DNA from: Flavobacteriales bacterium
Lineage (GTDB): Bacteria > Bacteroidota > Bacteroidia > Flavobacteriales_G > Salibacteraceae
Length of the DNA stretch: 64,000 nucleotides
Reading direction: 5' to 3'
Assembly: GCA_003499525.1 (NCBI GenBank)
Contig: DNTB01000003.1
Coordinates: 1 to 64,000 of the forward strand
The first letter of the stretch is position 1, and each line of letters opens with the position of its first letter. Under the pieces are notes generated by a model, which saw only the letters and a list, made by a program, of their open reading frames with translations, searched no databases and was not told where the DNA came from. Made by a program: the position numbers and the translations under genes. Below are positions 24,148-32,717 of the stretch, in pieces.

Positions 24148-27100
24148 TTATTCTACTATGAGTCTGTAGCTGTTGATTTCAGAACCGTTGTCAATGCTAA
24201 GGAAGTAAACTCCACTACTCAAATTATTCAGCATTAACTCTTCTACCTGGTTTTTCGTTACATTAACTCTGTTTTCATAGATAAGCTGTCCCAAAAGCCC
24301 TGTCATTCTAATGGTGTATTCAGAATTCGACAGATGATCGAATTGGATGAAGAACTGCCCATTTGTTGGGTTTGGATAAACCTTAATGTTAGCACTTGAA
24401 ATCTGAGTTAATCCGGTAACGATTTGAACTTCATCAGACCTTTCAGAAATGCACCCATTTGTTCCTTCAACTTCTACGGATAAGAGTTGATTTAATATTA
24501 ATGTCGAACTACCATCGAATATATCACCCGTTTGAGCCGGTTGGAAGGCATTATTTACATACCATCTGTTGCCTGTGGGTGATGAAGATTGATACTGAAA
24601 GTTGCCCAGAGGGGTGATAGATGGAGTATCAGGTACTTCCAACACCTCAACATTAATTCCTGAACTGGTCGTCGTTTCTCCGCATTCGTTCTGGATTTCA
24701 CAGGTATAAACTCCCGACTCAGATAAAACACTTAGGGTAATGCTCTGGGTCGTTGCCACCGAATTTCCAGCTTTAAACCATTCCCAAGCTTCACCATCAA
24801 AAGCGTTGAGTGTTACTGAGCCGGAGCCTTCGCAGAACGATAAGTCTCCTACTACTGAAACAGAATCGTCAGCAGGGCCGAACTCGTCGACTACAAGTGA
24901 GTCTATTGTTGTTCCACCGCAGCCAGTTACAGTTACAGTATAAGTGCCGGGAGTGCTAATTGTTGTTTGGCTTGTTGTATCACCGGTGGACCAAACATAG
25001 CCTGTATGATCGGGATCTTGTGCGACTGTGACTGTCTCATTGGAGCCATCACAAATTTGGTTGGGTCCTACAATGGAAACAACAGGTGCTCCAAACAGAG
25101 TAACTTCAATGGAATCAATAACCGTACCGCCACAGCCATCAACAGAAACAGTGTACACGCCAGGAGTTAAGACCTCGATTTGATTCGTCGTATCTCCGGT
25201 TGACCAGAGGTAACCTGTATGATCTGGATCGCTTATGACCTCTATTGTCCCCGTATCTCCTAAGCAGATTTGAGTAGTTCCTCCAAAAGTCACGGTAGGT
25301 AAGTCTCCAAGAACAACTTCTACAGAGTCCGTAACAGAGCCGCCACAGGCAGATAAGGTTACAAAATATAAACCTGCTGCTGCAACAGTGATGCTACTGG
25401 TGGTATCCCCAGTGGACCACAAATAACTGGCTCCAGGAATGGTATCTACTCCTATTACCGTTGATGCATTAACACATATATTAGGATCACCATTAAAATC
25501 AATGGAAGGGACATTGGATGATGTTATTCGAATAGTCTCTGTTTGAACGCCACATGCCGTAGTTATATCTACTGAATAAACACCGGTATCACCAATCATG
25601 ATGGATTGTGTGGTTTGTCCTGTATTCCATAGGTATGCCGTTCCACAAGTGGCTGTAATAGGAACAGAGTCTCCAATACACACTGACGTTGCTCCTGTAA
25701 TATCTGTAATACAAGCGCCGGCTATGGCAGATAGTTCTGATTTATCTCTTGCTATGTACACTATTTCGTTCGATACGTAGCCATCCTCATCGCCGCGAAC
25801 GGCAAGACCGGGCTCAAAATCTTCCTGGTAGATCAATCGCACGCTGTCCGTAGTAATTTGCGTTAACGATGGAAAGATGCACTCTGCAAAACTGCTGTTT
25901 GATGTTACGTCGGTAGGTTCAGTCCAGGTGCATCCGTTGTCATCGCTATACATCAAATATACATGCCGGTACGATTGAGAACCACTTGATGTGCTTTCCA
26001 GATATCCGGAATAACCTAAATAAATGGTATTATTTACTGGGTCATATGAGGCATTCGGAAAACCTGCGAGATTCACGAAATACAATGCGATCTCCGTTTC
26101 ATTTGGATTTATTGCAACTCCATCTCCATCGATGTCCAGCGCTTGGGCAATAATCTGTCCTTCGTCGGCTTCCATCGCATCATTCCAGTAGACCAGTCCA
26201 TTCGTATACGGGAAGTATGAGAAATTTCCGTCGGTTAAATCCGCATCTAAATAGCGCATTAGTCCGTAGAACACGTGCACCTGACCGTTGTTATCGATGA
26301 TAACCGAGCCCGAATTATCAGACGATAATAGAGTATCAGCAACACCGTCGCCGTTCGTGTCTGTACCGCCTAGTTGATCCACTACGTATTTATCAATAGG
26401 GAAATCCACAAAATCATGCTTTGCCCAGGTCAGGCCGTCGTCCATCGACTTCATAATGAAACAATCGGCCAAATCATTAAAAACAGCAATGGCCACGACG
26501 TTGTCTTTGGCGGTAATAGCGTAGGAATCACCATCAAACCCATTAAATTCATTACTGGTCATTCCAGGAAGAATGATGGCATTGGTGTCCCAAGTTAGAC
26601 CTCCATCAGTAGATCTCCAGTATAGAAGAGCGCCGTCCAATCCTTGAAAAACTACACCTCCGTTAGCTACCGGAGCTGTTACTCCTATCATGTGGACCGT
26701 ATTTCCGGTTGGTCCTCCAACGGCAGTTCTATTCCAAATAATATACAGTGGGGAAGCCTGTGCTTCGCTCCATGCTCCGGTGCCTTTTACCGGGCGTAAA
26801 TTTCTGGTAATATGACTGCTATCCGTATTGTGAGCCGTAATGTACTCTCCGTTTCCTACTCCTAAAATAGAAGGCCAACCTACTCGGCTGGATTCTACTC
26901 TGGATGTTGGGGCCGACCCCCAATTTGTACCATCATAGTAGACATAACCTGTACCTCTATCAGGAGCGGCAAGAGTGAAATCCATGGAATAGGTAAACGT
27001 AACCGACATAGTTCCATCGGGGAAAAGTAGGAACCTGTTTTGTACAGAAGCATTGGTCTGTAGATCATATGTGGTTGTGCCAAGAGGACGCCCGTTTACC

Positions 27101-27285
27101 GAAACATTACTTCCCCTGAAAGTAGTATTCGCTCCAAAATTCGCTTGAGATAAGTTGGAAAGCTCACTACCATCGTACACTTTGGTAGAATATGGTTGAG
27201 CCATGTTGGCTCTGTCTTTTAAACTCTGAGCCGATAAGGCCAGAGAAAAAATAAAGGCAATAGAAATGAGTAGTACTTGTTTCAT
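24148..27285 (-). CDS. Large T9SS-secreted surface protein with four tandem beta repeats
   Basis: A 1045-residue exported protein: signal peptide 1-19, an N-terminal half (about 60-520) with beta-propeller/sialidase-like strands (SDDNGCTWTEPTDV, STDGGLTWDTN), four tandem repeats of about 80 residues each built around 'YLWSTGDTTS...GxYTVTVxGCGGT..DS', an Ig-like segment, and a C-terminal T9SS type A sorting domain (about 967-1045, KVYPNPTNGQFFIQF). It should be exported by the type IX system and attached to the surface or released. No catalytic residues are evident. It has its own -7 box and a shared terminator. Confidence 0.9.
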   Translation of the reverse strand: MKQVLLISIAFIFSLALSAQSLKDRANMAQPYSTKVYDGSELSNLSQANFGANTTFRGSNVSVNGRPLGTTTYDLQTNASVQNRFLLFPDGTMSVTFTYSMDFTLAAPDRGTGYVYYDGTNWGSAPTSRVESSRVGWPSILGVGNGEYITAHNTDSSHITRNLRPVKGTGAWSEAQASPLYIIWNRTAVGGPTGNTVHMIGVTAPVANGGVVFQGLDGALLYWRSTDGGLTWDTNAIILPGMTSNEFNGFDGDSYAITAKDNVVAIAVFNDLADCFIMKSMDDGLTWAKHDFVDFPIDKYVVDQLGGTDTNGDGVADTLLSSDNSGSVIIDNNGQVHVFYGLMRYLDADLTDGNFSYFPYTNGLVYWNDAMEADEGQIIAQALDIDGDGVAINPNETEIALYFVNLAGFPNASYDPVNNTIYLGYSGYLESTSSGSQSYRHVYLMYSDDNGCTWTEPTDVTSNSSFAECIFPSLTQITTDSVRLIYQEDFEPGLAVRGDEDGYVSNEIVYIARDKSELSAIAGACITDITGATSVCIGDSVPITATCGTAYLWNTGQTTQSIMIGDTGVYSVDITTACGVQTETIRITSSNVPSIDFNGDPNICVNASTVIGVDTIPGASYLWSTGDTTSSITVAAAGLYFVTLSACGGSVTDSVEVVLGDLPTVTFGGTTQICLGDTGTIEVISDPDHTGYLWSTGDTTNQIEVLTPGVYTVSVDGCGGTVIDSIEVTLFGAPVVSIVGPNQICDGSNETVTVAQDPDHTGYVWSTGDTTSQTTISTPGTYTVTVTGCGGTTIDSLVVDEFGPADDSVSVVGDLSFCEGSGSVTLNAFDGEAWEWFKAGNSVATTQSITLSVLSESGVYTCEIQNECGETTTSSGINVEVLEVPDTPSITPLGNFQYQSSSPTGNRWYVNNAFQPAQTGDIFDGSSTLILNQLLSVEVEGTNGCISERSDEVQIVTGLTQISSANIKVYPNPTNGQFFIQFDHLSNSEYTIRMTGLLGQLIYENRVNVTKNQVEELMLNNLSSGVYFLSIDNGSEINSYRLIVE
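24890..25695 (-). repeat. Four in-gene tandem repeats of about 80 codons
   Basis: Within the T9SS protein the unit 'ICxGxxxTVxxx...GYxWSTGDTTSxxxVxxPGxYTVTVxGCGGTxxDSxxV' occurs four times in a row. Units two to four are the most alike (for example DPDHTGYLWSTGDTT and DPDHTGYVWSTGDTT); the first is diverged. Each unit carries three spaced Cys, likely forming a disulfide. Confidence 0.75.
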
Positions 27286-27309
27286 TTAATCTGATTTTGA
27301 GTTAACTGC

Positions 27310-27317
27310 CAAATATA
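27310..27317 (-). promoter_or_regulatory. Bacteroidota -7 box (TATATTTG) for the T9SS protein
   Basis: An exact TAnnTTTG match about 25 bases before the ATG at 27285. A TTTG at 27344-27347 lies 26 bases further upstream, longer than the usual spacing. Confidence 0.5.
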
Positions 27318-27373
27318 ATGAAATACCAATATGATTATTTCCACAAACTGATTTTAAGGACGAGTTGATTTCG

Positions 27374-28540
27374 TCATCGCTGGGTTAGAATCCGTGAGTA
27401 AAAGTTGAGAAGCTTTTTAGAGGATTGATCCCAGTTGTAAGTATGAAATCCATAAAGGCTGTTTGCTTTCAGTTTTCGAAGTAGTTCGATATTGTCTGCG
27501 AGTTCGCACATGGCTTCAGCAAGACTTTTTGCATTTGAAGAGGATGAGATAATACCGTTGCCAATTCTATTTATAAATCTTTCTGTTTCGGGCATTCCGT
27601 TATCAATGACGGCAAGGCCTGCAGCCAAATAGTTGAAATACTTAATGGGCGGACCGCCTAATACATTATTCGTCGAGGGCCTTTTTGCAATCAGCCCTAT
27701 ATCGCACTGCATCAGATGTTTTCCCACTTCGTTGTAGGGAAGCCAACCGGTTATTTCAACCGCAGACTTAAGTTCGTTTTGTTCGATGAATTGTTCAAGA
27801 AATATCTTTTCCTCACCATCGGCTTCACCAATAATCTTAAACCGTGTTTTTGGATTTTTTTGATGTACCCAAACAAAGGCTTCCAGCATTTCTTTCAAGC
27901 CCCTATTAAAAGGTAAATAGCCTTCGTGAGTAAATACTATCGCATCGTCGCTCTTCTCTACGCGAGAAGAATAAAGTCTTGATTCTGCTGCATTGTGAAT
28001 GACTTCACTTTTTAAATTGGGATTGAGGTTGGTGAGATAACCTCGTGTTAGCTGATTTGCTGTGATGAGGTAATGCAGTTTAGAAAGATAATTTCGCTGA
28101 ATCCACATTTCTTTTTTGGTGCCTGAACGCCAGCTTTCGTGTGCATCAAATATGAGCTTCGCACCGTTTTTTTTAGTTATTTGATAGCCTAGATAAAATG
28201 AAACAGGCTCATGGGCATGATAGACATCAGCACCAATTTCAATTCCCTTTGCAAGGTATTCCTTCACAAATTGTCCTTTGAGCAACTTAAAGAGCAGTCT
28301 TTGAATTCGATCTGAGGAAAAGGAAATGGCATGACACTCTATTCCCTCAATGGCGAAAGACTTTTCATCAGGGTTATTGAGCGCTGTTTTACCTCCCATA
28401 TCATAGCATACCCCTTGATCATCGGCTTTGCATATCATGGAAACTTCATGACCATTGCTACTCAATGTCATTGCTTCTTTATAAAAGATGCGATCATCTA
28501 TTGGAGAATGATCAACGCTTATCATACAAATCTTAGCCAT
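27374..28540 (-). CDS. Glycosyltransferase family 4-like protein
   Basis: About 388 residues with a GT-B fold. The N-terminal half opens MAKICMISVDHSPIDDRIFYKEA and has the acceptor-domain strand KLIFDAHESW; the C-terminal half has THEGYLPFNRGLKEMLEAF and the sugar-nucleotide motif GGPPIKYFNYLAAGLAVID. It transfers a sugar to a polysaccharide or lipid acceptor. The frame extends upstream to 28624, but the ATG at 28540 gives the classic GT4 beginning and an 8-base overlap with the flippase gene, so I use it. The sugar is unknown. Confidence 0.88.
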   Translation of the reverse strand: MAKICMISVDHSPIDDRIFYKEAMTLSSNGHEVSMICKADDQGVCYDMGGKTALNNPDEKSFAIEGIECHAISFSSDRIQRLLFKLLKGQFVKEYLAKGIEIGADVYHAHEPVSFYLGYQITKKNGAKLIFDAHESWRSGTKKEMWIQRNYLSKLHYLITANQLTRGYLTNLNPNLKSEVIHNAAESRLYSSRVEKSDDAIVFTHEGYLPFNRGLKEMLEAFVWVHQKNPKTRFKIIGEADGEEKIFLEQFIEQNELKSAVEITGWLPYNEVGKHLMQCDIGLIAKRPSTNNVLGGPPIKYFNYLAAGLAVIDNGMPETERFINRIGNGIISSSSNAKSLAEAMCELADNIELLRKLKANSLYGFHTYNWDQSSKKLLNFYSRILTQR

Positions 28541-29765
28541 GTGTCGAACTGAGATATTTCCTGTAATAATAGATTTTTCCGAGCAGATGAATTCCCTTGG
28601 CTGCAATGCTGGTATATATTGCACCGGGGACCCCGTAAATTGGTATGAGAATCAGATTGCCCGAAATGTTTAAAAATGCCTCAATAAGAGCAATATTTCG
28701 AATTGCTTTTCCCTGACTCTTTGCAGTGAGAAAGTTAAAAGGCTGATAGAGGCCTTGAAGCAAAAAAGCAACTGCTAATAGGGGAATGTAATCAGCGACC
28801 TGAAAAAAATCTTCTCCAAACAGGAAAGCTACCAACTCATCCGCCACAAGAATTAAGGCAAGCAGACTGCCCATAAGCCATAAAAAGTTGTAAATCAACA
28901 CTTTATCTTGAATACGATCAGATGTGCTGAATCTCTTGAAAAGGCTGTTTGAAAGCGCCTGAGAGGCCATTACCATGGGTGAACACAATACAATAGCGAG
29001 GCTGTAGAATCCATTTAAGGTTGCTGTGTAAAAATAAGTGATGAGTAATTCATCAATCTTGAAAGTTGCTTGATTTGCGGTAGTTCCCACGTAGAAATTG
29101 AAGCCAAACTTTTTCGTTTTTTTCAGCAAGAGGTGGAATAGAGCTTTCTGATTTCTGAATGTGGGTTGAAACAGGTAGAAGGTAAAAAGTCCGGCAATAA
29201 TTTGAGTAATGAGGTTAAACAGGATTACCAGAGTAAGACTCAAATAAGATTGCAATGCCAGTAGCAGCAATATCGCTATAAACAACCCTTTGGCAAAAAG
29301 ATCGAACACTGCAATTAGGTTAACTCTGTTTGAACCCACCGCCATAGCAGAAATCATCATCCTGAATGGAACTATGAAAGCAATGGGAGCTACTAAGGAC
29401 ATAATTCTTCCCAAACCGCTGACATCAAACCATTGATCGATAAACATTGAGGAGAGCAGAATGAATAGGGAGAATAGTATTCCTGTTGAAAGCGCAATGA
29501 GAAAACCGATTCCCAGCAGATTGGCTTCACGTTCTCTGTTATTATTGGCGGCCAGAATAACTTGTACGGACGAATAGAATCCCAAACGAAAGAAAAGAGC
29601 GGCAAACCCGGTGAAGCTAGCAAAGAATGCATAGAGCCCATAGGCCTCCGGCCCTAACCACCTGGTTTGGATGGTTTTAATACCAAACCCTATTCCGACA
29701 AGAATGAGTTGGGATCCAAATAGGAGGAAGGTTTGTCGGGCAATTCGCGATCCGGATATATTCAA
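28533..29765 (-). CDS. Polysaccharide flippase (Wzx/MATE-like)
   Basis: A 410-residue integral membrane protein with about 12 hydrophobic spans. The N-terminus GSRIARQTFLLFGSQLILVGIGFGIKTIQTRWLGPEAYGLYAFF is characteristic of lipid-linked oligosaccharide flippases. It would move polyprenyl-linked sugar units across the inner membrane. It is coupled to the glycosyltransferase gene downstream (8-base overlap), so the pair is a small surface-glycan unit without polymerase or sugar-nucleotide genes nearby. It is divergent from tRNA-His. Confidence 0.9.
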   Translation of the reverse strand: MNISGSRIARQTFLLFGSQLILVGIGFGIKTIQTRWLGPEAYGLYAFFASFTGFAALFFRLGFYSSVQVILAANNNREREANLLGIGFLIALSTGILFSLFILLSSMFIDQWFDVSGLGRIMSLVAPIAFIVPFRMMISAMAVGSNRVNLIAVFDLFAKGLFIAILLLLALQSYLSLTLVILFNLITQIIAGLFTFYLFQPTFRNQKALFHLLLKKTKKFGFNFYVGTTANQATFKIDELLITYFYTATLNGFYSLAIVLCSPMVMASQALSNSLFKRFSTSDRIQDKVLIYNFLWLMGSLLALILVADELVAFLFGEDFFQVADYIPLLAVAFLLQGLYQPFNFLTAKSQGKAIRNIALIEAFLNISGNLILIPIYGVPGAIYTSIAAKGIHLLGKIYYYRKYLSSTHG

Positions 29766-29844
29766 ATGAATCGTTTGTACGAAAGTAGGGTATCAATCGA
29801 AATTCTATAATGAGTTCAAGGCACTCAGTTAGCATCAAATTCTT

Positions 29845-29852
29845 TATTTTTG
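29845..29852 (+). promoter_or_regulatory. Bacteroidota -7 box (TATTTTTG) for tRNA-His
   Basis: An exact TAnnTTTG match 16 bases before the tRNA. Transcription would begin around 29858-29860, giving a very short 5' leader. No clear -33 TTTG is seen. Confidence 0.5.
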
Positions 29853-29867
29853 CCGACCTTTTTAAAT

Positions 29868-29942
29868 GGTGATCATAGCTCAGTTGGTTAGAGCACCAGA
29901 TTGTGGTTCTGGGGGTCGTGGGTTCAAATCCCATTGGTCACC
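29868..29942 (+). tRNA. tRNA-His (GTG anticodon)
   Basis: The sequence folds into a complete cloverleaf of 75 nucleotides: acceptor GTGATCA/TGGTCAC with the histidine-specific extra G at -1 (29868) facing C73; D arm AGCTCAGTTGGTTAGAGC; anticodon stem-loop CCAGA-TTGTGGT-TCTGG with anticodon GTG; T arm GTGGG-TTCAAAT-CCCAT. The CCA end is not encoded. A -7 box precedes it and a strong hairpin follows. Confidence 0.97.
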
Positions 29943-29950
29943 CTAAAGCG

Positions 29951-29982
29951 AAATAAAGCTGTTCTTCGGGACAGCTTTATTT
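29951..29982. terminator. Terminator after tRNA-His, probably bidirectional
   Basis: AAATAAAGCTGT (29951-29962) and ACAGCTTTATTT (29971-29982) form a 12-base-pair stem around an 8-base loop containing TTCG. T-rich sequence follows on the + side. It also sits just past the stop of the convergent thioredoxin-like gene. Confidence 0.85.
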
Positions 29983-30513
29983 GTTTTGATTCTGTTGTTG
30001 TAAAATCTGCTGCATTTGATGCTGATATCCCATGAAGCTGTCGTATGCGGATGTGCCAAAAAAGAGCAAACTTCCGAGTAGTGGGTCGGGTTCTTTATAT
30101 CCCTGAATAATGGTCATTCTGCCGAATTGCTCATTGAGAATGACATAAGAAGGATAGCTCATATTGTTGTTGAGCAGAGTAGAAGCGAAAGTATGCGTTC
30201 CTTTTGATGAGGCAGGATTTACGTTTACAAAGGCATGACCGTCGAACATCAGGGTATCTTTCTGTTCGGCATCAAACTTCACTGCATAGTAGTATTTGTT
30301 CATCACCGACACTACAGTACTATCTTTGAAGGTACTCGCGTTCATTTTCTTGCACCAACCGCACCACGAGGTATAAATATCAATGAAAATTTTCCTAGGA
30401 GATTCTTTCTGCAGTTCAACAGCATCTTCCCAGGTATACCAGTGGATTGTCTCTTGTCCGAAACAATTTACTTTAAGAAAAATGAGTATTAAAACCGATA
30501 GGATAATCTTCAT
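29977..30513 (-). CDS. Periplasmic thioredoxin-fold protein, CGWC site
   Basis: The 178-residue exported protein (signal peptide 1-19) has a thioredoxin fold with active site WCGWC (Cys51, Cys54) after IFIDIYTSW. A Thr-His-rich loop (SKGTHTFASTLLNNNMSYPSYVIL) precedes the conserved cis-Pro at YPSY. It would act in disulfide exchange in the periplasm. It overlaps its upstream paralogue by 4 bases. The C-terminus is Gln-rich (QQILQQQNQNK), which is unusual. Partner proteins are unknown. Confidence 0.9.
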   Translation of the reverse strand: MKIILSVLILIFLKVNCFGQETIHWYTWEDAVELQKESPRKIFIDIYTSWCGWCKKMNASTFKDSTVVSVMNKYYYAVKFDAEQKDTLMFDGHAFVNVNPASSKGTHTFASTLLNNNMSYPSYVILNEQFGRMTIIQGYKEPDPLLGSLLFFGTSAYDSFMGYQHQMQQILQQQNQNK

Positions 30514-31049
30514 TGCTGACCAAAGTTGGCCTGATATTCCTGGAAGGAAACTCCGGTGGAGTATACTTCTTCCGCTATGAAATGCAGCAGGGGAATGTAC
30601 TGATCCGGTTTCCAGTATCCCTGTACCGGAGAAATGATTTTCATGTCTTCATCAAAATAAACGATAGTTGGATATGCTATTCTGCCGTTTACTGGCGCTA
30701 TGGCTCTCGTTAAATCGTGGGTACCGTTTCTTCCGCTACCGCGAGCTGGATCGTAGCTTTTGTTTTCATAATTCTGCCCAAAAAATGCAATGGCTTCCGG
30801 ACCCTCCGCATTGAATTTTACGGCATAGAAGTTCTCATTAACAAATTTGACCACCTCGGGATTGGTAAAAGTATTATTCGCCATCATCTTGCAGGGGCCG
30901 CACCATTGCGTGTAGACATCAATAAGCACTTTTTTCGGTTCTTTTTTCATTACATTTTCAAGCTCAGTAATGGGAACCCAATTGACTTTTTCTTGTGTAA
31001 ATCCCGGAGTAGAGAACGCGAATGTGATGAGAACTAAGATGTATTTCAT
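30510..31049 (-). CDS. Periplasmic thioredoxin-fold protein, CGPC site
   Basis: About 179 residues with signal peptide (MKYILVLITFAFSTPGFTQ) and active site WCGPC (Cys50, Cys53), followed by a cis-Pro loop (AYPTIVYF). The frame opens at 31094, but the 15 upstream codons overlap the terminator hairpin of the transporter gene and give no signal peptide, so I start at 31049. It is a paralogue of the next gene, with which it overlaps 4 bases. Thiol-disulfide exchange is expected. The two different dipeptides (GP, GW) suggest different redox potentials. Confidence 0.9.
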   Translation of the reverse strand: MKYILVLITFAFSTPGFTQEKVNWVPITELENVMKKEPKKVLIDVYTQWCGPCKMMANNTFTNPEVVKFVNENFYAVKFNAEGPEAIAFFGQNYENKSYDPARGSGRNGTHDLTRAIAPVNGRIAYPTIVYFDEDMKIISPVQGYWKPDQYIPLLHFIAEEVYSTGVSFQEYQANFGQQ

Positions 31050-31087
31050 GCAGTGATTTTCGTCAAATGTACCAAGCCTGATTGAAA

Positions 31088-31108
31088 AAGGCACCTTTTG
31101 GGCGCCTT
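31088..31108 (-). terminator. Intrinsic terminator after the peptide transporter gene
   Basis: AAGGCACC (31088-31095) and GGCGCCTT (31101-31108) pair with one G-U pair around a 5-base loop; leftward the stem runs into TTTTTC. It closes the peptide-use unit. Confidence 0.82.
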
Positions 31109-31186
31109 CATATATGGTTTTAACAATTTATTAGAGTTTGTTCAACTGTTCGTGTCTCTAAATTTTTTTGCTGCGTGTTACAATAT

Positions 31187-32668
31187 TTATTGAACACCAT
31201 GCATCAGCTTGTTGAGCTGTCTTGAGAAAATTATGAGAAGTATGGCAATTCCTATAAGAACAAACCCAATTATTGTAAAGATACTTATATATTTTTCAAG
31301 CCCCTCGGCTGCAGTTAGAACTTCTCCGCCAGCTCCATGGCCGCCAGTCAGCGAAGCAATCTTACCTCCAACGTAATTTGCAATGGCAAAGCTCAAAAAC
31401 CATCCTCCCATTGCGGTAGCCGCAATCTTTTTTGGAGAAAGTTTGGTTACCATACTCAGCCCGATAGGAGATAGGAAAAGTTCACCTGTCGTATGGAAAA
31501 GATATAGAAATAATAGGGTAAGCAGTGGAACCTGAAAAGATTCATTTACGAACATCATCCCTACATTTGTTAATAAGAATCCAACTGCTAATTGAAGAAT
31601 TCCAAAGGCAAATTTCATTGGAATACTGGGGTTTTTGCCAATTCTAGAAAGCTTAATCCACATTAAAGAGAATATGGAACCAAATACAATGATGAAGAAT
31701 GGATTGAAGAACTGAGTCATGGAAGCGGGCATTGTCCAACCGAGAATATCGCGGTCCACATTTCGGTCTGCGAATAGAGTTAATGAGGTGCCGGCCTGCT
31801 CAAAGCATGCCCAAAATGAAACATTGATCAGCATAAAGATGATAAGTGCAATCATTCGGTCCTTCCAAACCTTAACACCATGTTCCTTATCTGCGTCTAT
31901 TCCTGAAGAAATGAGAACCCATCCTATATAAAAGAATAAGCCGATAAGTAGATAATCAAGAATTTGATTTTGTTGGATTAAAATGTAGGCCAAAGGAATA
32001 AGAAGCAAGGACCCCAAGGTAATGGCATGAGCATAGTTGAGTGGCCCGAAAAATATCTTTTTACCCTCATCTGTTATTTCTAGTCCTTCAGCAGCGGAAT
32101 AGTTTTTTCGTCCAGTGTAAAAGATTATCAAACCTAATAACATACCTATACCTGCCAATCCAAAACCTTTGTCAAAGCCATACGTTTCGCCTACATAAGC
32201 GACCAATGTGGTGGCCAGAAGAGCTCCGATGTTGATTCCTATGTAAAAAATGGTAAACCCTGAATCTCTGCGTGGATCTCCGTCTTCGTAAAGCTTCCCA
32301 ACTATGGTTGAAATATTTGCTTTGAAATAGCCATTTCCAACAATCAAGGACCCCATACCTACCAGAAGAAAAAATTCATTTCCACCTAGTATAAGGAACT
32401 CACCTATTGCCATTAATATGGCTCCTAACATAACCGCATAGCGATAACCCAGATACCTATCAGCCATTTTTCCTCCGAGTATGGGCGCTGCATACACAAG
32501 TGCTGTATATGCACCATATATTAGAGCCGCATCAGAATCACCCTTCATAAGCGATTTTACTAAATAGAGCGTCAGAAGTACGCGCATTCCGTAATAGCAA
32601 AATCTTTCCCACATTTCGGAGAAAAACAGGGTCATTAAGCCCTGAGGATGTTTTGTTCTGGTTGTCAT
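31187..32668 (-). CDS. POT-family proton-dependent oligopeptide transporter
   Basis: A 493-residue membrane protein of the POT (PTR2) family with about 13-14 spans. Motifs seen: HPQGLMTLFFSEMWERFCYYGMRVLLTLYL at the N-terminus containing the ExxER-type proton site (EMWERFCYYG), GGKMADRYLGYR, and FTIFYIGINIGALLATTLV. It imports di- and tripeptides with protons. It lies 49 bases downstream of the dipeptidyl-peptidase gene, which makes such peptides, and ends at a terminator. Confidence 0.95.
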   Translation of the reverse strand: MTTRTKHPQGLMTLFFSEMWERFCYYGMRVLLTLYLVKSLMKGDSDAALIYGAYTALVYAAPILGGKMADRYLGYRYAVMLGAILMAIGEFLILGGNEFFLLVGMGSLIVGNGYFKANISTIVGKLYEDGDPRRDSGFTIFYIGINIGALLATTLVAYVGETYGFDKGFGLAGIGMLLGLIIFYTGRKNYSAAEGLEITDEGKKIFFGPLNYAHAITLGSLLLIPLAYILIQQNQILDYLLIGLFFYIGWVLISSGIDADKEHGVKVWKDRMIALIIFMLINVSFWACFEQAGTSLTLFADRNVDRDILGWTMPASMTQFFNPFFIIVFGSIFSLMWIKLSRIGKNPSIPMKFAFGILQLAVGFLLTNVGMMFVNESFQVPLLTLLFLYLFHTTGELFLSPIGLSMVTKLSPKKIAATAMGGWFLSFAIANYVGGKIASLTGGHGAGGEVLTAAEGLEKYISIFTIIGFVLIGIAILLIIFSRQLNKLMHGVQ

Positions 32669-32717
32669 TTTATGTTTTATTGGATTAAAAGTCGCTAAAG
32701 ATAGTATTCTGGGTTTA

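Noticed and set aside
29868..29990. Integration site at the tRNA-His 3' end
   Set aside because: No integrase, no direct repeat of the tRNA end, and ordinary housekeeping genes on both sides.
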